Shown: positions 41,759 to 51,314, counted from the stretch's first letter. The stretch: DNA of 64,000 nucleotides from Flavobacterium sp. J27 (GCF_004303025.1 NZ_PJQW01000006.1:198185-262184), one strand, 5' to 3'. A program made the numbers and translations. Notes: generated by a model from the sequence alone, not told the origin.

Positions 41759-42871
41759 TTATTGTAATGCTTTGATAAATTTTTTCATTTCGTCTAAAGT
41801 ACCTACAGTTATTCTAGTCCACTTTCCATTTTGTTCGTATATTCTTGTGCCTTCAATGTTATTTTCTTCTAAATTTTTAAAATAATCCTGAGGATAATTT
41901 TCTAATGAAAAATAAATGAAATTGGTATTTGAAGCCATGCATTTACAGTTAAGTTTGGTTAGTTCAAAAATGGTATAATCTCTTGCTGTTTTATTTAAAG
42001 AAAGACAATCGGAAACAAATTGATCATCTTTCAAAGACGCAATAGCAGCTAATTTTGAAAGAGCGCTCACACTATTATTTGTATTGGATTGCATTGCTAT
42101 TAAATTGGCAATCATTTTGTTATTTGCGATAGCATAACCAATTCTTGCTCCAGCCAATCCATACATTTTTGAAAATGTTTTTGCAATAATCAAATTAGGG
42201 TATTTGTCAACAAGAGGGCAAAGAGACTGTTGATTTGTAAAATCTAAATAAGCTTCATCAATTAAAATAATTGAAGTAGATGGAATTTGGCCAACGAAAT
42301 CTACTAACTCATTTCTTTCACATATGGTACTAGTTGGATTATTAGGATTACAGACATAAACCAGTCTAGTGTCTTTATTTACAGCTGCTATCATAGCGTT
42401 TAAGTCTGTTTTCATATCAACTGTAAGAGGTACTTTTTTTTCTTGTAAACCTAAATTTGCTAATGGTTCTGTCCAATAATTATAACTCGGGTTGGCTATT
42501 ACATAGTTTCCTTTTTCTAAAGAAGCAAATTTTGCAACAAGATCTAAAATTTCGGTAGAACCAGCGCCCAATAAAATAGTATCATTTTTGATGTTGTTTT
42601 TTAGAGCAATATCAGAAATTAATTGTGTTCCTAAATCCCAATTATATCTATTACTGATATTTGAATTGTTTGCTAAAATTTTTCTAGCCAAGGGTGAAGG
42701 ACCATAAGGGTTTTCATTTGAACGTAAATGAATTAAGTTATTATGGTTTTCAAAAGCATCAATAATTTCTTTTGATACACTAGGAGATGCATAAGAATTT
42801 ACATTTGCCAATCCAATACCTGCAATTCCAAATCCTATTTGTTTTAACCAAAGTCTTCTACTATTTTTCAT
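41759..42871 (-). CDS. PLP-dependent aminotransferase (HisC-like) with twin-arginine signal
   Basis: 370 residues of the class I/II fold: LRSNENPYGPSPLARKILAN near residue 50, CNPNNPTSTICE near 175, and the PLP lysine in KTFSKMYGLAGARIGYAIA near 232-250. The N-terminus MKNSRRLWLKQIGFGIAGIG then LANVNSYAS has a twin-arginine and hydrophobic core, so the enzyme is probably exported by Tat with PLP bound. Standard HisC is cytoplasmic and lacks this. No other histidine genes are near. The substrate in the periplasm is unknown. Confidence 0.85.
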   Translation of the reverse strand: MKNSRRLWLKQIGFGIAGIGLANVNSYASPSVSKEIIDAFENHNNLIHLRSNENPYGPSPLARKILANNSNISNRYNWDLGTQLISDIALKNNIKNDTILLGAGSTEILDLVAKFASLEKGNYVIANPSYNYWTEPLANLGLQEKKVPLTVDMKTDLNAMIAAVNKDTRLVYVCNPNNPTSTICERNELVDFVGQIPSTSIILIDEAYLDFTNQQSLCPLVDKYPNLIIAKTFSKMYGLAGARIGYAIANNKMIANLIAMQSNTNNSVSALSKLAAIASLKDDQFVSDCLSLNKTARDYTIFELTKLNCKCMASNTNFIYFSLENYPQDYFKNLEENNIEGTRIYEQNGKWTRITVGTLDEMKKFIKALQ

Positions 42872-43101
42872 TTTATCTTTTACTCTATTAGACTTTTACA
42901 AAGAGAGTTCGTTACAGCATAGGAGTGTTAAAGTTAGCATTAACTCATTGATATATGGTAAGATGAAGTACTAATCTGTCGAAGTTTAGATGGGTGTAAA
43001 AAGTTGCTTTCACTTTATTATTTTCCTTTTTTGCCATACATTTTAATTTAAAATTGGCAAAGGCTGCGAGAATACTATTACGCTTTGTTCGATAAGGATT
43101 T

Positions 43102-44622
43102 TTATTTTGCGAGTTTTTCTTTTATTTGTTTAAGAACAAACTCCATTTGGGTGTCTTTTTGTTCAAGAAAGTCTTCATAAGTTTGTGAAACTTCGTAGTC
43201 AGGAATAATACCTCTATTGTATATTTGATTTGAATCTTTTGAAACATCTTGTTCTAAATTAACAACCGAAAAAAATGTTTCAATTTTAGATTCTGGTAGA
43301 ATATATCCCAAAGGAGTATGTCCATTATGACCATAATAACCGCCCATTGTTTCTTCTCCAACTACAGTTGTGTTTTCATTTCCTGTAACCATTGCAGCAA
43401 ATAAACTTCCTGCTGAAGCGATAGCTGGACTTGTTAAAAGGTAGCAGTTTCCAGTAAAAGCATTTTCATTAGGTTCTCTTATTTGATGATCGCTACTTAA
43501 CGGACCTTGGTAAAAATGATTCCCTTTTTCTAAATAAAAGTCTTCTTGAAACGTTTTATTGTATCCAATAACACCAAATGGTCTTAAAAAACGAGGAATT
43601 TTTGTGTAAATATATTTTAGATATGGTATTTTTTTAAAGCTAATCCAAGCTTGTTTGTTTTCTTGGAACTTCCTTTGGGTTAAATAGGAATATGTAACTA
43701 AATCGTTAGGATCGGTACCTCCACCATTCTGACGAATATCTATAATTAAGTTTTGTGTTTTTTCGGTTTTAATCTTATAAAAAATACTATCCAGAAAGGT
43801 TAGGTAGTTTTTATGCGTATTCGTTGTTTCATTTCCCATATTAAAAGTATGAACCGTTAAAATGCCAGTTGAATTATCTACTTGTTTGTACTTATATTTT
43901 TGATTTTCTTTTAAGTTAGCATAATAAATTTGATCATATGGTTTTGAATATCTTTCGTTAAAATGTTTATAATACTCTGAATAACTACAACTTTTTAAAT
44001 CTATTTTTTCTTCTATATTAGCTTGATGCCTTTTAAAGGTAATCTTAAATTTTTCCTGTTGTCCAAAATTAATTCTGTAGAATTTTGAAAAATGAGTTCT
44101 CAAGCCAATTCTTTTTCCAGTGGTATTCTCACCATCAGTAGTGTAATATTTGTAAAGAGATTGAATGATTTCTGCTATTGATATTCCGTTAATTTCAATA
44201 ATTTCTGAGCCAAGTGGAATTTCACCTTTTTCGTAATTGATTAACCATTTGCCATTAATCCATTTTATAGGATATGGAAAATATCCATAACTTTCTTTTC
44301 TTAGGTTTTTTAAATATTTTTCTGGTAATTTAGTGTCATTATGTAAACTACCTTCAAAATCGGTTAGTTGACAAATAATAGTATAAAATTCTCGATAGGT
44401 TGTGGAATGACTAATTTGCTTTTCAGCCCATTGATAAATACTATCTATTTCTTGTTTTGTTCGATATTTATATAAACCTGAATTTGCTGAAATGCGAATG
44501 TTTTTAAACACTTCTAGATCTTTTTGCATTTTTTTTTGCGAAAAAGAGTTGTCTATAGATTGGGCGAATAGGATATGAGATAAGATAACAAAAAGGATTG
44601 ACAAGTAAATTGTTTTTTTCAT
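43102..44622 (-). CDS. Secreted S41-family peptidase (tail-specific protease), 506 aa
   Basis: The start at 44620-44622 (MKKTIYLSILFVILSHILFA) gives a signal peptide; the longer reading to 44685 adds a non-family N-terminus. S41 hallmarks: a PDZ-like middle (IPLGSEIIEINGISIAEII), then NLIIDIRQNGGGTDPND near 310 and the nucleophile segment LTSPAIASAGSLFAAMVTGN near 405. Later GEETMGGYYGHNG fits the C-terminal core. It processes or removes proteins in the periplasm. It lies 66 bases after an AraC-type gene on the same strand, likely its regulator. Confidence 0.87.
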   Translation of the reverse strand: MKKTIYLSILFVILSHILFAQSIDNSFSQKKMQKDLEVFKNIRISANSGLYKYRTKQEIDSIYQWAEKQISHSTTYREFYTIICQLTDFEGSLHNDTKLPEKYLKNLRKESYGYFPYPIKWINGKWLINYEKGEIPLGSEIIEINGISIAEIIQSLYKYYTTDGENTTGKRIGLRTHFSKFYRINFGQQEKFKITFKRHQANIEEKIDLKSCSYSEYYKHFNERYSKPYDQIYYANLKENQKYKYKQVDNSTGILTVHTFNMGNETTNTHKNYLTFLDSIFYKIKTEKTQNLIIDIRQNGGGTDPNDLVTYSYLTQRKFQENKQAWISFKKIPYLKYIYTKIPRFLRPFGVIGYNKTFQEDFYLEKGNHFYQGPLSSDHQIREPNENAFTGNCYLLTSPAIASAGSLFAAMVTGNENTTVVGEETMGGYYGHNGHTPLGYILPESKIETFFSVVNLEQDVSKDSNQIYNRGIIPDYEVSQTYEDFLEQKDTQMEFVLKQIKEKLAK

Positions 44623-44688
44623 TTGGATAGAATGTTCTTCAAATGTAGGTGTATGTTTAAAAGGACACTTGTATAATCTTGGCAATTA

Positions 44689-45459
44689 CTAAATTTTAAT
44701 GAGATTTTCTTGATATTTTTTTGGTGAAATACCTATAAACCGTTTAAAGGTTTTGGAAAAGTGTGCTAAATCAGCAAAATTGTATTCGTAAGCTAATTCG
44801 GTAAGTTCTGAAGTAGGAGTAATGTACATTTTACTAGAAAAAATTTTCTTCATTAAAATATAATTCATGGGTGTCATTCCAGTTGAAGCTTTAAATTTTT
44901 TTACAAATCCATATTTGTTAATGTTTGCCATTTTAGACAATTCGTTTAGACAAAATTTATGATTAATATGGTCTTCAATATACTGGTTGATTTCGTTGAA
45001 GTCGCTAAAAAGGTTTTCGGGATAGTCATTTTCATTTTCTAATGAATGTAATTGAATTGCCTTGACGAATTTTTTTAGAAAAAATGCAATTATTTCAGGA
45101 TTACCAATATTCATCGCCTTTTTGAGTTCTAGAAATAATAGGTTGGTATTTTCATTGTTAATTTTTCTATCGAAAAAAGTAATGTTTTTTCCATTGAGGA
45201 GGTATTTCATTAAATCTTTTGATAGATAAATTGTATCAAATTTTAAGTTATTATGTTTATCTATCAAAGGGTTTGCGTGTATTTCATAAGGATTGGTAAT
45301 TGAAATACTTCCTTTTTCGCTAAAAAGACTATGATTTTCAAACTCTATTTGTTCTATTCCGTTGTGTATAAGTGAAATGCAAAACGTTTCATGAAAATGT
45401 TTTGGGAAATCAGTGGTTTGGTTTTCTATGCTTATGTATTCTAAATTATCAAAAAACAT
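44689..45459 (-). CDS. AraC-family regulator, 256 aa, before S41 peptidase
   Basis: Sensor half with the cupin-like HFHETFCISLIHNGIEQIEF and PYEIHANPLIDKHN, the AraC_binding-type domain. The HTH pair at about 160-254 has CLNELSKMANINKYGFVKKF and ELAYEYNFADLAHFSKTFKR. It precedes the S41 gene on the same strand and probably regulates it. Recognition sequences could not be found. No -7 box of clear consensus lies just upstream. Confidence 0.83.
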   Translation of the reverse strand: MFFDNLEYISIENQTTDFPKHFHETFCISLIHNGIEQIEFENHSLFSEKGSISITNPYEIHANPLIDKHNNLKFDTIYLSKDLMKYLLNGKNITFFDRKINNENTNLLFLELKKAMNIGNPEIIAFFLKKFVKAIQLHSLENENDYPENLFSDFNEINQYIEDHINHKFCLNELSKMANINKYGFVKKFKASTGMTPMNYILMKKIFSSKMYITPTSELTELAYEYNFADLAHFSKTFKRFIGISPKKYQENLIKI

Positions 45460-45654
45460 TCTTATGTTGTTTGGTTTTTCTTTTCACGTTTAGCCTTTTA
45501 TAATTGTGAACAGATTTGCTATGAATTGTAAAGATAGCAAATTTTCGAATTTTGATTTTTATACCACGATATTAAATGTTATATTCTATATTTTAAAATA
45601 GCCCTTTTTAGGATTCATTTTTGTACCAAAAAAAGTTCAAATTAAGTCTGAAAA

Positions 45655-45690
45655 TAATAGGAAAAGAAAGGCGATGTAATCTACATCGCC
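45655..45690 (-). terminator. Terminator after the MFS transporter
   Basis: Nine-base stem GGCGATGTA / TACATCGCC (45670-45690), followed on the minus strand by a T-rich tail in 45655-45669. The rest of the 45460-45767 gap holds nothing else visible. Confidence 0.75.
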
Positions 45691-45767
45691 AATCCATTTT
45701 CATTCAGTTTCTTTTTATTGATTAACCTTTAAATCAGTAGTATTTAGTATTTTTTTGTGTCATAATT

Positions 45768-46940
45768 TTATTTTTTGATAAGTACAACTTGTGTGGGTTT
45801 GTATTTTAAAACATAAATAATGCAAATGAGTAATCCTGTTAAAGTCATACCCACACCTACAAGCGAAGGATATGCGTAAGAAAATCCGAAAGTTAAAGGT
45901 ATTCCTCCTAAATAAGCGCCTGTAGCATTGGCTACATTAAACGCAGCTTGCATAAATGCTGCACTCATCATTTCTGCATTGGGTGCCGCTTTTAACATCA
46001 TGATATTTACAGGCGCAGCCAAAGACATAGACAATCCACCGCATAGAAAAGTAAGTAGTAATGATATCGTCGTATTTTCGGATAAAAAGAAAACACACAG
46101 CAAAGACAGCATCATCGCAAATAATAAGAATATACTCGCTTTGCCTACGCCAATTTTATCTGTTAGATAACCACCCAATAAGTTTCCTATAACCATACCA
46201 CCACCTGCTAAAATCATTACATATGCTACATTGCTTTCCGAAATATTAGAAATGTTTGTCATTAGTGGAGAAATATAACTCAGCCAAGTAAACAATCCAC
46301 CAAAACCGATTGCTGTAATTAATAGAACATACCAACTTTGCGGATTTTTTAAAAATTGTAATTCCTCTGCAAATTGGGTGTTTTCCTTATTTTTAATTTC
46401 AGGAAGGTAGCGATAAATAAGTAACATCGTAATGATGCCTATAAGAGCGACAATAACAAAATACCAACTCCAATGGAAGGTTTGTCCAATGTATGTTACC
46501 AATGGAACCATGGCTAAATTAGCAAGTGTAAGTCCTGAAAATACAAAAGAAATGAATCGAGCTTCTTTTCCTTTTTGAGCAAGACGAGTGGCTACTACTG
46601 TACTGACACCAAAAAATGCTCCGTGAGGTAAACCAGATAAGAAGCGAGCGAACATCATTGTGATGTAATTAGGCGCAATGGCAGATAGACCATTAAAAAT
46701 GGTAAACAAAACCATTAACCAAAGAAGTACTTTTTTGGGAGGAAATTTTACAGAATAGCCTACCAGTAAAGGTGCGCCAACAACCACTCCAAGCGCATAA
46801 GCAGAAATAAAATGTCCTGCTTCTGGAATACTAATGTGTAATGCATTTGCGATATCAGGTAGTAATCCCATAATGGTAAATTCGGTAGTACCAATTCCTA
46901 AACCACCAACAGCTAGTGGTAAAATTCTTTTATCTATCAT
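45768..46940 (-). CDS. MFS transporter, AraJ/YdhP-like efflux protein, 390 aa
   Basis: Twelve hydrophobic helices in 390 residues. The start has LAVGGLGIGTTEFTIMGLLP, with the Asp of motif D in LPDIA. ARFLSGLPHGAFFGVSTVVA near residue 95 and a central loop YLPEIKNKENTQFAEELQFL fit the DHA1/AraJ family of sugar or drug exporters (12 TM). Inner membrane, proton-coupled efflux presumed. Divergent from an AraC gene with 242 bases between, so control by that AraC is likely. Confidence 0.9.
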   Translation of the reverse strand: MIDKRILPLAVGGLGIGTTEFTIMGLLPDIANALHISIPEAGHFISAYALGVVVGAPLLVGYSVKFPPKKVLLWLMVLFTIFNGLSAIAPNYITMMFARFLSGLPHGAFFGVSTVVATRLAQKGKEARFISFVFSGLTLANLAMVPLVTYIGQTFHWSWYFVIVALIGIITMLLIYRYLPEIKNKENTQFAEELQFLKNPQSWYVLLITAIGFGGLFTWLSYISPLMTNISNISESNVAYVMILAGGGMVIGNLLGGYLTDKIGVGKASIFLLFAMMLSLLCVFFLSENTTISLLLTFLCGGLSMSLAAPVNIMMLKAAPNAEMMSAAFMQAAFNVANATGAYLGGIPLTFGFSYAYPSLVGVGMTLTGLLICIIYVLKYKPTQVVLIKK

Positions 46941-47164
46941 TTTAAATTTTTAATATTAAATTTTTGTCTAATGAATAATCATTAGGTTGAAAAGCAACCA
47001 TTTTATAATTTAGGCTAGTGAATCTAACCTTGTTCTAGTAGTAATAAACCTTTTAGGAGATGTAGAAAAAAATAGGCAGTTTGATCCATTTTTTTAAAGT
47101 TTTATAATGCAAAATTGTAAAATAAAACAAGATTTTTTTTGTACTTTTACGATAAATAATTGTA

Positions 47165-47172
47165 TATTTTTG
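47165..47172 (+). promoter_or_regulatory. -7 box TATTTTTG for AraC 47183
   Basis: Exact TAnnTTTG, ten bases before the ATG, leaving a very short leader. Confidence 0.5.
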
Positions 47173-47182
47173 ATACATTTTT

Positions 47183-48031
47183 ATGAGAAAAACATTATTT
47201 GAACCTATAGAAATTCATGACTTTGAAGCTGCTATTTTTCCATTACCAAGTCATCGACACACTTATTATGAATTAGTGTATATTAGAAAAGGAAGTGGTT
47301 TGCATCATTTAAATAACAACGTATTTAGTTATAACATAGGTGATATTTTTATTATAAGTCCAGAAGACCAGCACTATTTTGAAATTAAAAAGCAAACGCA
47401 TTTTACATTTATAAAATTTACCGACAGTTATTTCTCAGAACATAAAATGCATCGACCAGATGCATTGTTATTGTCTTCTCCCGAAGATATTATGCGAAAT
47501 AAAATGCTGAAAGAAGTGAAGCTAAAAATGGACGAACCCTGTGTTTCCATTTTACGAAATACAGTAGAAAATATTGTAGCTTATAATTGCCGAAACGATA
47601 TTGCTTCCTCACCGTTAGTTTATTACCAAATCTTATCAATTTTAGGATTAATTCGTGAAGCAGCCCAAAAGTTTAGCATTCGTTTAGATAAAACAAATCC
47701 CGATAAGAAAGAGTTAATTTCCTATATTCATGAAAATATTTACAATCCTGAATTGTTATTTGCTCAAAATATTGCTACTCATTTTCATATTGCTCCAGGT
47801 TATTTTAGTGCTTATTTCAAACGAAATTTTGAAATAAGTTATAGAAGTTATATCAATAAATATCGAGCTAAATTAATAGAAAAACGTTTGTTAGTGCCAT
47901 CGCTTTCCATTCAAGAAATTGCTAATGAATTTGGTTTCAACGACATCAGTCATTTGAATAAAACCTTTAAAAAATATAAAGGAGTTAGTCCAAGTGCATT
48001 TAAAAAGTCGATTCCTAAATTAAAGAATTAA
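47183..48031 (+). CDS. AraC-family regulator, 282 aa, divergent from MFS transporter
   Basis: The sensor half has SHRHTYYELVYIRKGSGLHH and YNIGDIFIISPEDQHYFEI, a clear cupin-type AraC_binding domain. The double HTH is at about 180-280: FAQNIATHFHIAPGYFSAYF and IQEIANEFGFNDISHLNKTF. Expected to switch on the divergent MFS exporter when its ligand is present. A possible small RNA lies downstream, starting about 175 bases after the stop. Confidence 0.87.
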   Translation: MRKTLFEPIEIHDFEAAIFPLPSHRHTYYELVYIRKGSGLHHLNNNVFSYNIGDIFIISPEDQHYFEIKKQTHFTFIKFTDSYFSEHKMHRPDALLLSSPEDIMRNKMLKEVKLKMDEPCVSILRNTVENIVAYNCRNDIASSPLVYYQILSILGLIREAAQKFSIRLDKTNPDKKELISYIHENIYNPELLFAQNIATHFHIAPGYFSAYFKRNFEISYRSYINKYRAKLIEKRLLVPSLSIQEIANEFGFNDISHLNKTFKKYKGVSPSAFKKSIPKLKN

Positions 48032-48166
48032 TTTTTACGCTCTTTAGCACATATTTGCATTTATTTTTTTGAATAATTATAGGTGTTTATATCTTTTTAT
48101 CATTTAAAAATTAGTTTTTAAATTAAATCTTTTTAAGAAAACAACAACCTTACTTTTCTTACATAT

Positions 48167-48200
48167 TTTGTAAATCATATAAAATAATTTCATATATTTG
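48167..48200 (+). promoter_or_regulatory. Near-consensus Bacteroidota promoter without downstream gene
   Basis: TTTG at 48167-48170, 22 bases, then TATATTTG at 48193-48200. This is a -33/-7 pair with the expected spacing. No reading frame follows on the plus strand. Confidence 0.65.
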
Positions 48201-48206
48201 GAATAC

Positions 48207-48430
48207 AGATAGTTAAAAGTTTGATTTGAAAAAGTGTTTCTTATTTAATCGATGTTATTCCTTTGTAAATTTAGGGAAACAGATGGAATAACATTTTTAA
48301 GATTTTTAGACAATACAATTTCGAGTAGATGTTAATTTTGAACTGTTAATCAATTAACTTAACTAGACAAAATTATCATAGTGATTAGATAACTCACTTT
48401 TAAAGGCTCCATTTTGTGGAGCTTTTTTTG
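48207..48430 (+). ncRNA. Candidate small RNA, about 220 nt
   Basis: From the predicted start just after the promoter at 48167-48200 to the intrinsic terminator ending at 48430 there is no open frame. A ten-base perfect stem ATGTTATTCC / GGAATAACAT lies at 48252-48261 / 48285-48294. The 5' part GAAAAAGTG can pair with CACTTTT near 48394, giving an overall rod shape. I do not recognise a known family; a 6S-like RNA is one option. Boundaries are approximate. Nothing else is visible in the 48032-48465 gap. Confidence 0.5.
48406..48429 (+). terminator. Intrinsic terminator, end of candidate small RNA
   Basis: GCTCCA / TGGAGC stem with loop TTTTG, followed by seven T. It is 375 bases past the AraC stop, too far to serve only that gene. 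Confidence 0.8.
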
Positions 48431-48465
48431 TTCTTAGAATTTAATAAAACTATGATTATTCTTTT

Positions 48466-49710
48466 TTAATTTTTTAATTTAGATTGATACTTTTCTAATA
48501 CATCCCATATTCCGAAAAACGCCTGACTTCCTTCTTTACCTGAAAAGGAGGTGTTTACTATTAAAATGCGGCCTATATTATTTTTAGGATCAAAAAATAA
48601 CATGGAAGCGATTCCTGGATCTCCTCCTGTATGACCAATATATCCCGAATAGCCAAACCCCATATAAATCCCAACATTGTAACTTTCATTGTAAGGGTTT
48701 CTTTCGTTTCTTTCGGTAAAGTTGTGGGCTTCTAATTGAGGTTGGTAAAATTCTTTATAGCTTTCTTTACTTAAAATTGTTCCATTTTCATTGTATCCTT
48801 TTATGAGTTCGGTGAGGTACAAACTCAAATCATGTACAGAAGTAATGAAATTTCCATCAGGATAAGTAGCTATACTATAAAAAGGTAAAACAGTTTTTGG
48901 ATTCGAATAGAGTTTAGAATAATTTTTAAAATCAACATCACTAAAATGCCAACCTGAAGCCTCCATTTTTAAAGGGTCAAGTATATAGTCTTTGGTAAAT
49001 TTATCAAAAGGTATTCCAGTAGCTTTTTCCAAAACAAATGCTGCCAAACTAGTTCCAGTATTGGAATATTCGTAGATTTCTCCAGGTTTATTTTTTAAAT
49101 ACGTTTCATTTGTATTCCATTTTCCGTTTTTAATTAATGTATTTTTGAGAAAGGTTTCCATCGATACAATAGAGTCTGCAGGATTAAACATTTGCATTTC
49201 ATCAAAAACTAAACTAACGCCATCTAAATCTTGATGTTCTTTCAAAAAATAATTTTTCGTTAAATAAAAGTCGTTGTCAACTATACTTGAGGTGTGTGTA
49301 GCTAAATGTCTGATGGTTATTTCGTTATCTGGAAAGTTTGGGTTAACCACTTTGAATGGTAGATATTTATTGATTGGGTCATCTAATTTTAGTTTTCCTA
49401 ATTCTTGAGCTTTGAGTAATGCTATACCTACAAAAGTTTTTGATATTGAACCAATGTTTTGTAGCGTTGAATCAGTGTATTTTTTATTTTGTTTTATGTC
49501 TGAAAATCCAAATCCATTTTGATACAAAACTCCTTTTTCATCAACAATTGCTACTGCAAAACCATTGAAAATTCCACTTTTGCTTAATTCAGTGATTTCA
49601 TTAGTTAGTGAATCTTTTTGTGTATCTAATTGATATTCTTTTGTTTGAACTTCGTTTTTACAAGAAATCAAAAACAAAAAGGAAAATACGATTGCGTAAA
49701 ATTGATTCAT
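48466..49710 (-). CDS. Serine hydrolase lipoprotein, beta-lactamase class C type, 414 aa
   Basis: Lipoprotein leader MNQFYAIVFSFLFLISCKNE with Cys at 17. The SxxK is in NIGSISKTFVGIALL near 88-92, the YxN-type motif in YEYSNTGTSLAAF near 216, and the third motif in YIGHTGGDPGIA near 358. These are the active-site boxes of penicillin-binding-like serine hydrolases. A paralog with the same plan is at 58369-59448. Anchored to a membrane facing the periplasm; peptide or ester hydrolysis presumed. No antibiotic resistance role can be claimed. Confidence 0.85.
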   Translation of the reverse strand: MNQFYAIVFSFLFLISCKNEVQTKEYQLDTQKDSLTNEITELSKSGIFNGFAVAIVDEKGVLYQNGFGFSDIKQNKKYTDSTLQNIGSISKTFVGIALLKAQELGKLKLDDPINKYLPFKVVNPNFPDNEITIRHLATHTSSIVDNDFYLTKNYFLKEHQDLDGVSLVFDEMQMFNPADSIVSMETFLKNTLIKNGKWNTNETYLKNKPGEIYEYSNTGTSLAAFVLEKATGIPFDKFTKDYILDPLKMEASGWHFSDVDFKNYSKLYSNPKTVLPFYSIATYPDGNFITSVHDLSLYLTELIKGYNENGTILSKESYKEFYQPQLEAHNFTERNERNPYNESYNVGIYMGFGYSGYIGHTGGDPGIASMLFFDPKNNIGRILIVNTSFSGKEGSQAFFGIWDVLEKYQSKLKN

Positions 49711-49745
49711 TTTTTGTGTTTTTTAAATATTACCAATTACTTTGA

Positions 49746-50126
49746 CTAATCTTTTTTATAGGTTACTTCAACCTCTTGTAATTGAGAAATATCTTCTTCT
49801 AGTGTAATTTTACCTAAGTCCAAAAAATCGGAAACTTCACCAATGTAGATTGTTTCTTCTTTGGTTTTAAAACCTATATAAGTAAATTTAATTTTATAAG
49901 TTCCTTTTTTAACTGGAGTAATTGAAAAAGCACCGTTATCATCTGTAATTGTTCCAGATATAAAATCATTGCTAGGAACACTATGTAAAGTGACGTTTAC
50001 ATATGGTAATTCATTTTTATTAGTATCAATTATTTTTCCTGATAGAGTGGTTGTAGTATTCTGTTGTGAAAAAACAGTTGAAACAGTAAATAGAAATAGT
50101 AGAAAGGTTTTGATTTTGAAATACAT
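49746..50126 (-). pseudogene. N-terminal fragment of an outer-membrane receptor (carboxypeptidase-regulatory domain)
   Basis: The signal peptide MYFKIKTFLLFLFTVSTVFS starts at 50126. A carboxypeptidase-D regulatory-like beta-sandwich follows (TTLSGKIIDTNKNELPYVNV, then GTYKIKFTYIGFKTKEETI). It ends at DISQLQEVEVTYKKD. In outer-membrane receptors of Bacteroidota this module is followed by a plug and a 22-strand barrel of 600 or more residues; here a stop comes at once. It is therefore either a decayed receptor or a free secreted domain. The serine hydrolase gene follows after 35 bases. Confidence 0.65.
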
Positions 50127-50193
50127 TATTCTTGAATTTTTTTCAAATTTCAAAAATCAATCTGTAGTAAATCTGTTTTTTGTTTTTAAACAA

Positions 50194-50220
50194 AAAAACT
50201 CATTAAAATAATGAGTTTTT
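50194..50220 (-). terminator. Terminator after the 50246-51310 hydrolase
   Basis: Twelve-base stem AAAAACTCATTA / TAATGAGTTTTT with a three-base loop; T-runs occur on both strands. Confidence 0.8.
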
Positions 50221-50245
50221 GATTTTAGGGGAAAAAGTGTGGTTC

Positions 50246-51310
50246 TTACTTAAGATTATTTTTAAAAAATGTTTCCAATTTATCAAATGGAATTACATCA
50301 ACTTGATCGTATAAATCGGTATGCACTTTTCCAGGAATAATGAGTAATTCTTTAGGTTCGTTAGCAGCTTTGTAAGCATCTTCACTAAAATATTTTGAAT
50401 GTGCATTTTCACCAGCAATTAGTAAAATCGGTCTTGGAGAAATTTCTTTAATGTAAGTCATAATTGGCATATTCATTAGAGCAATAGGCGACGTTATGGT
50501 CCAAGAGCTATTAGAATTGATGGATCTAGAGTGAAATCCTCTTTCTGTTTTATAATAATCAAAATATCCTTTTACAAATTCGGGCTCTCCACCTTCAATC
50601 TTTTCTGGTAATCCTAAACCAGATAAAGCTGTTTTCCCATTTTTTGCATCTACCCAACGTTGCTGACTTATCTGCTCTAACATTTGTGTACGTTGTTCTG
50701 GAGTTGTTGAATCGTAATACCCTTTTGCGGTTACTCTAGACATGTCATACATACTTGTCGTAGCCACAGCTTTAACCCGTTTGTCGACAGCTGTAGCATT
50801 TAATGCAAAACCGCCAAAGCCACAAATTCCAATAATTCCAACTTTTTCACGATTAACATTTTCTTGTATTCCTAAAAAATCAATAGCAGCACTAAAATCT
50901 TCAGTGTTAATCTCTGGAGATGATACATGACGAGGTTCTCCTCCGCTTTCTCCTGTATATGAAGGGTCAAAGGCTAATACTATAAAACCACGTTGTGCCA
51001 TTTGGTTAGCATATAAGCCAGATGCTTGTTCTTTTACAGCACCAAAAGGACCACTAATTGCTAACGCAGGTAAATCTGTTCCTTGATTTTTGGGAAAGTA
51101 TAAATCTCCAACTAATTCAATTCCGTAACGATTTTTGAACGTTACTTTTTTACGGGATACGTTTTCGTTTAATTCGAAAGTATAGTGTTCTTTAATTGTA
51201 TTCATGGGTTCTGTTGTTTTATTTTGATTTAGTTTTTCTTTATCATTTTTATTACATGAGATAGTTACAAGTGAAAAAAAAGTAAAGAGTAAGTAGCAAT
51301 ACGTTTTCAT
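50246..51310 (-). CDS. Alpha/beta hydrolase lipoprotein (DLH/BAAT type), 354 aa
   Basis: Lipoprotein leader MKTYCYLLFTFFSLVTISCN with the lipidation Cys. The hydrolase domain has VGDLYFPKNQGTDLPALAIS near 68, FDPSYTGESGGEP near 118, and the nucleophile region IGICGFGGFALN (Cys or Gly instead of the usual Ser) near 160. A late His in PGKVHTDLYD near 331 completes the pattern. The Cys at the elbow is like dienelactone hydrolase, which uses Cys. A cupin gene precedes it by four bases, so it is in an operon with that gene. Confidence 0.82.
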   Translation of the reverse strand: MKTYCYLLFTFFSLVTISCNKNDKEKLNQNKTTEPMNTIKEHYTFELNENVSRKKVTFKNRYGIELVGDLYFPKNQGTDLPALAISGPFGAVKEQASGLYANQMAQRGFIVLAFDPSYTGESGGEPRHVSSPEINTEDFSAAIDFLGIQENVNREKVGIIGICGFGGFALNATAVDKRVKAVATTSMYDMSRVTAKGYYDSTTPEQRTQMLEQISQQRWVDAKNGKTALSGLGLPEKIEGGEPEFVKGYFDYYKTERGFHSRSINSNSSWTITSPIALMNMPIMTYIKEISPRPILLIAGENAHSKYFSEDAYKAANEPKELLIIPGKVHTDLYDQVDVIPFDKLETFFKNNLK

Positions 51311-51314
51311 AAGA

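Noticed and set aside
48466..49710. Beta-lactamase resistance gene
   Set aside because: The active-site boxes are shared by all class C-like serine hydrolases, and the protein is a lipoprotein of unknown substrate.
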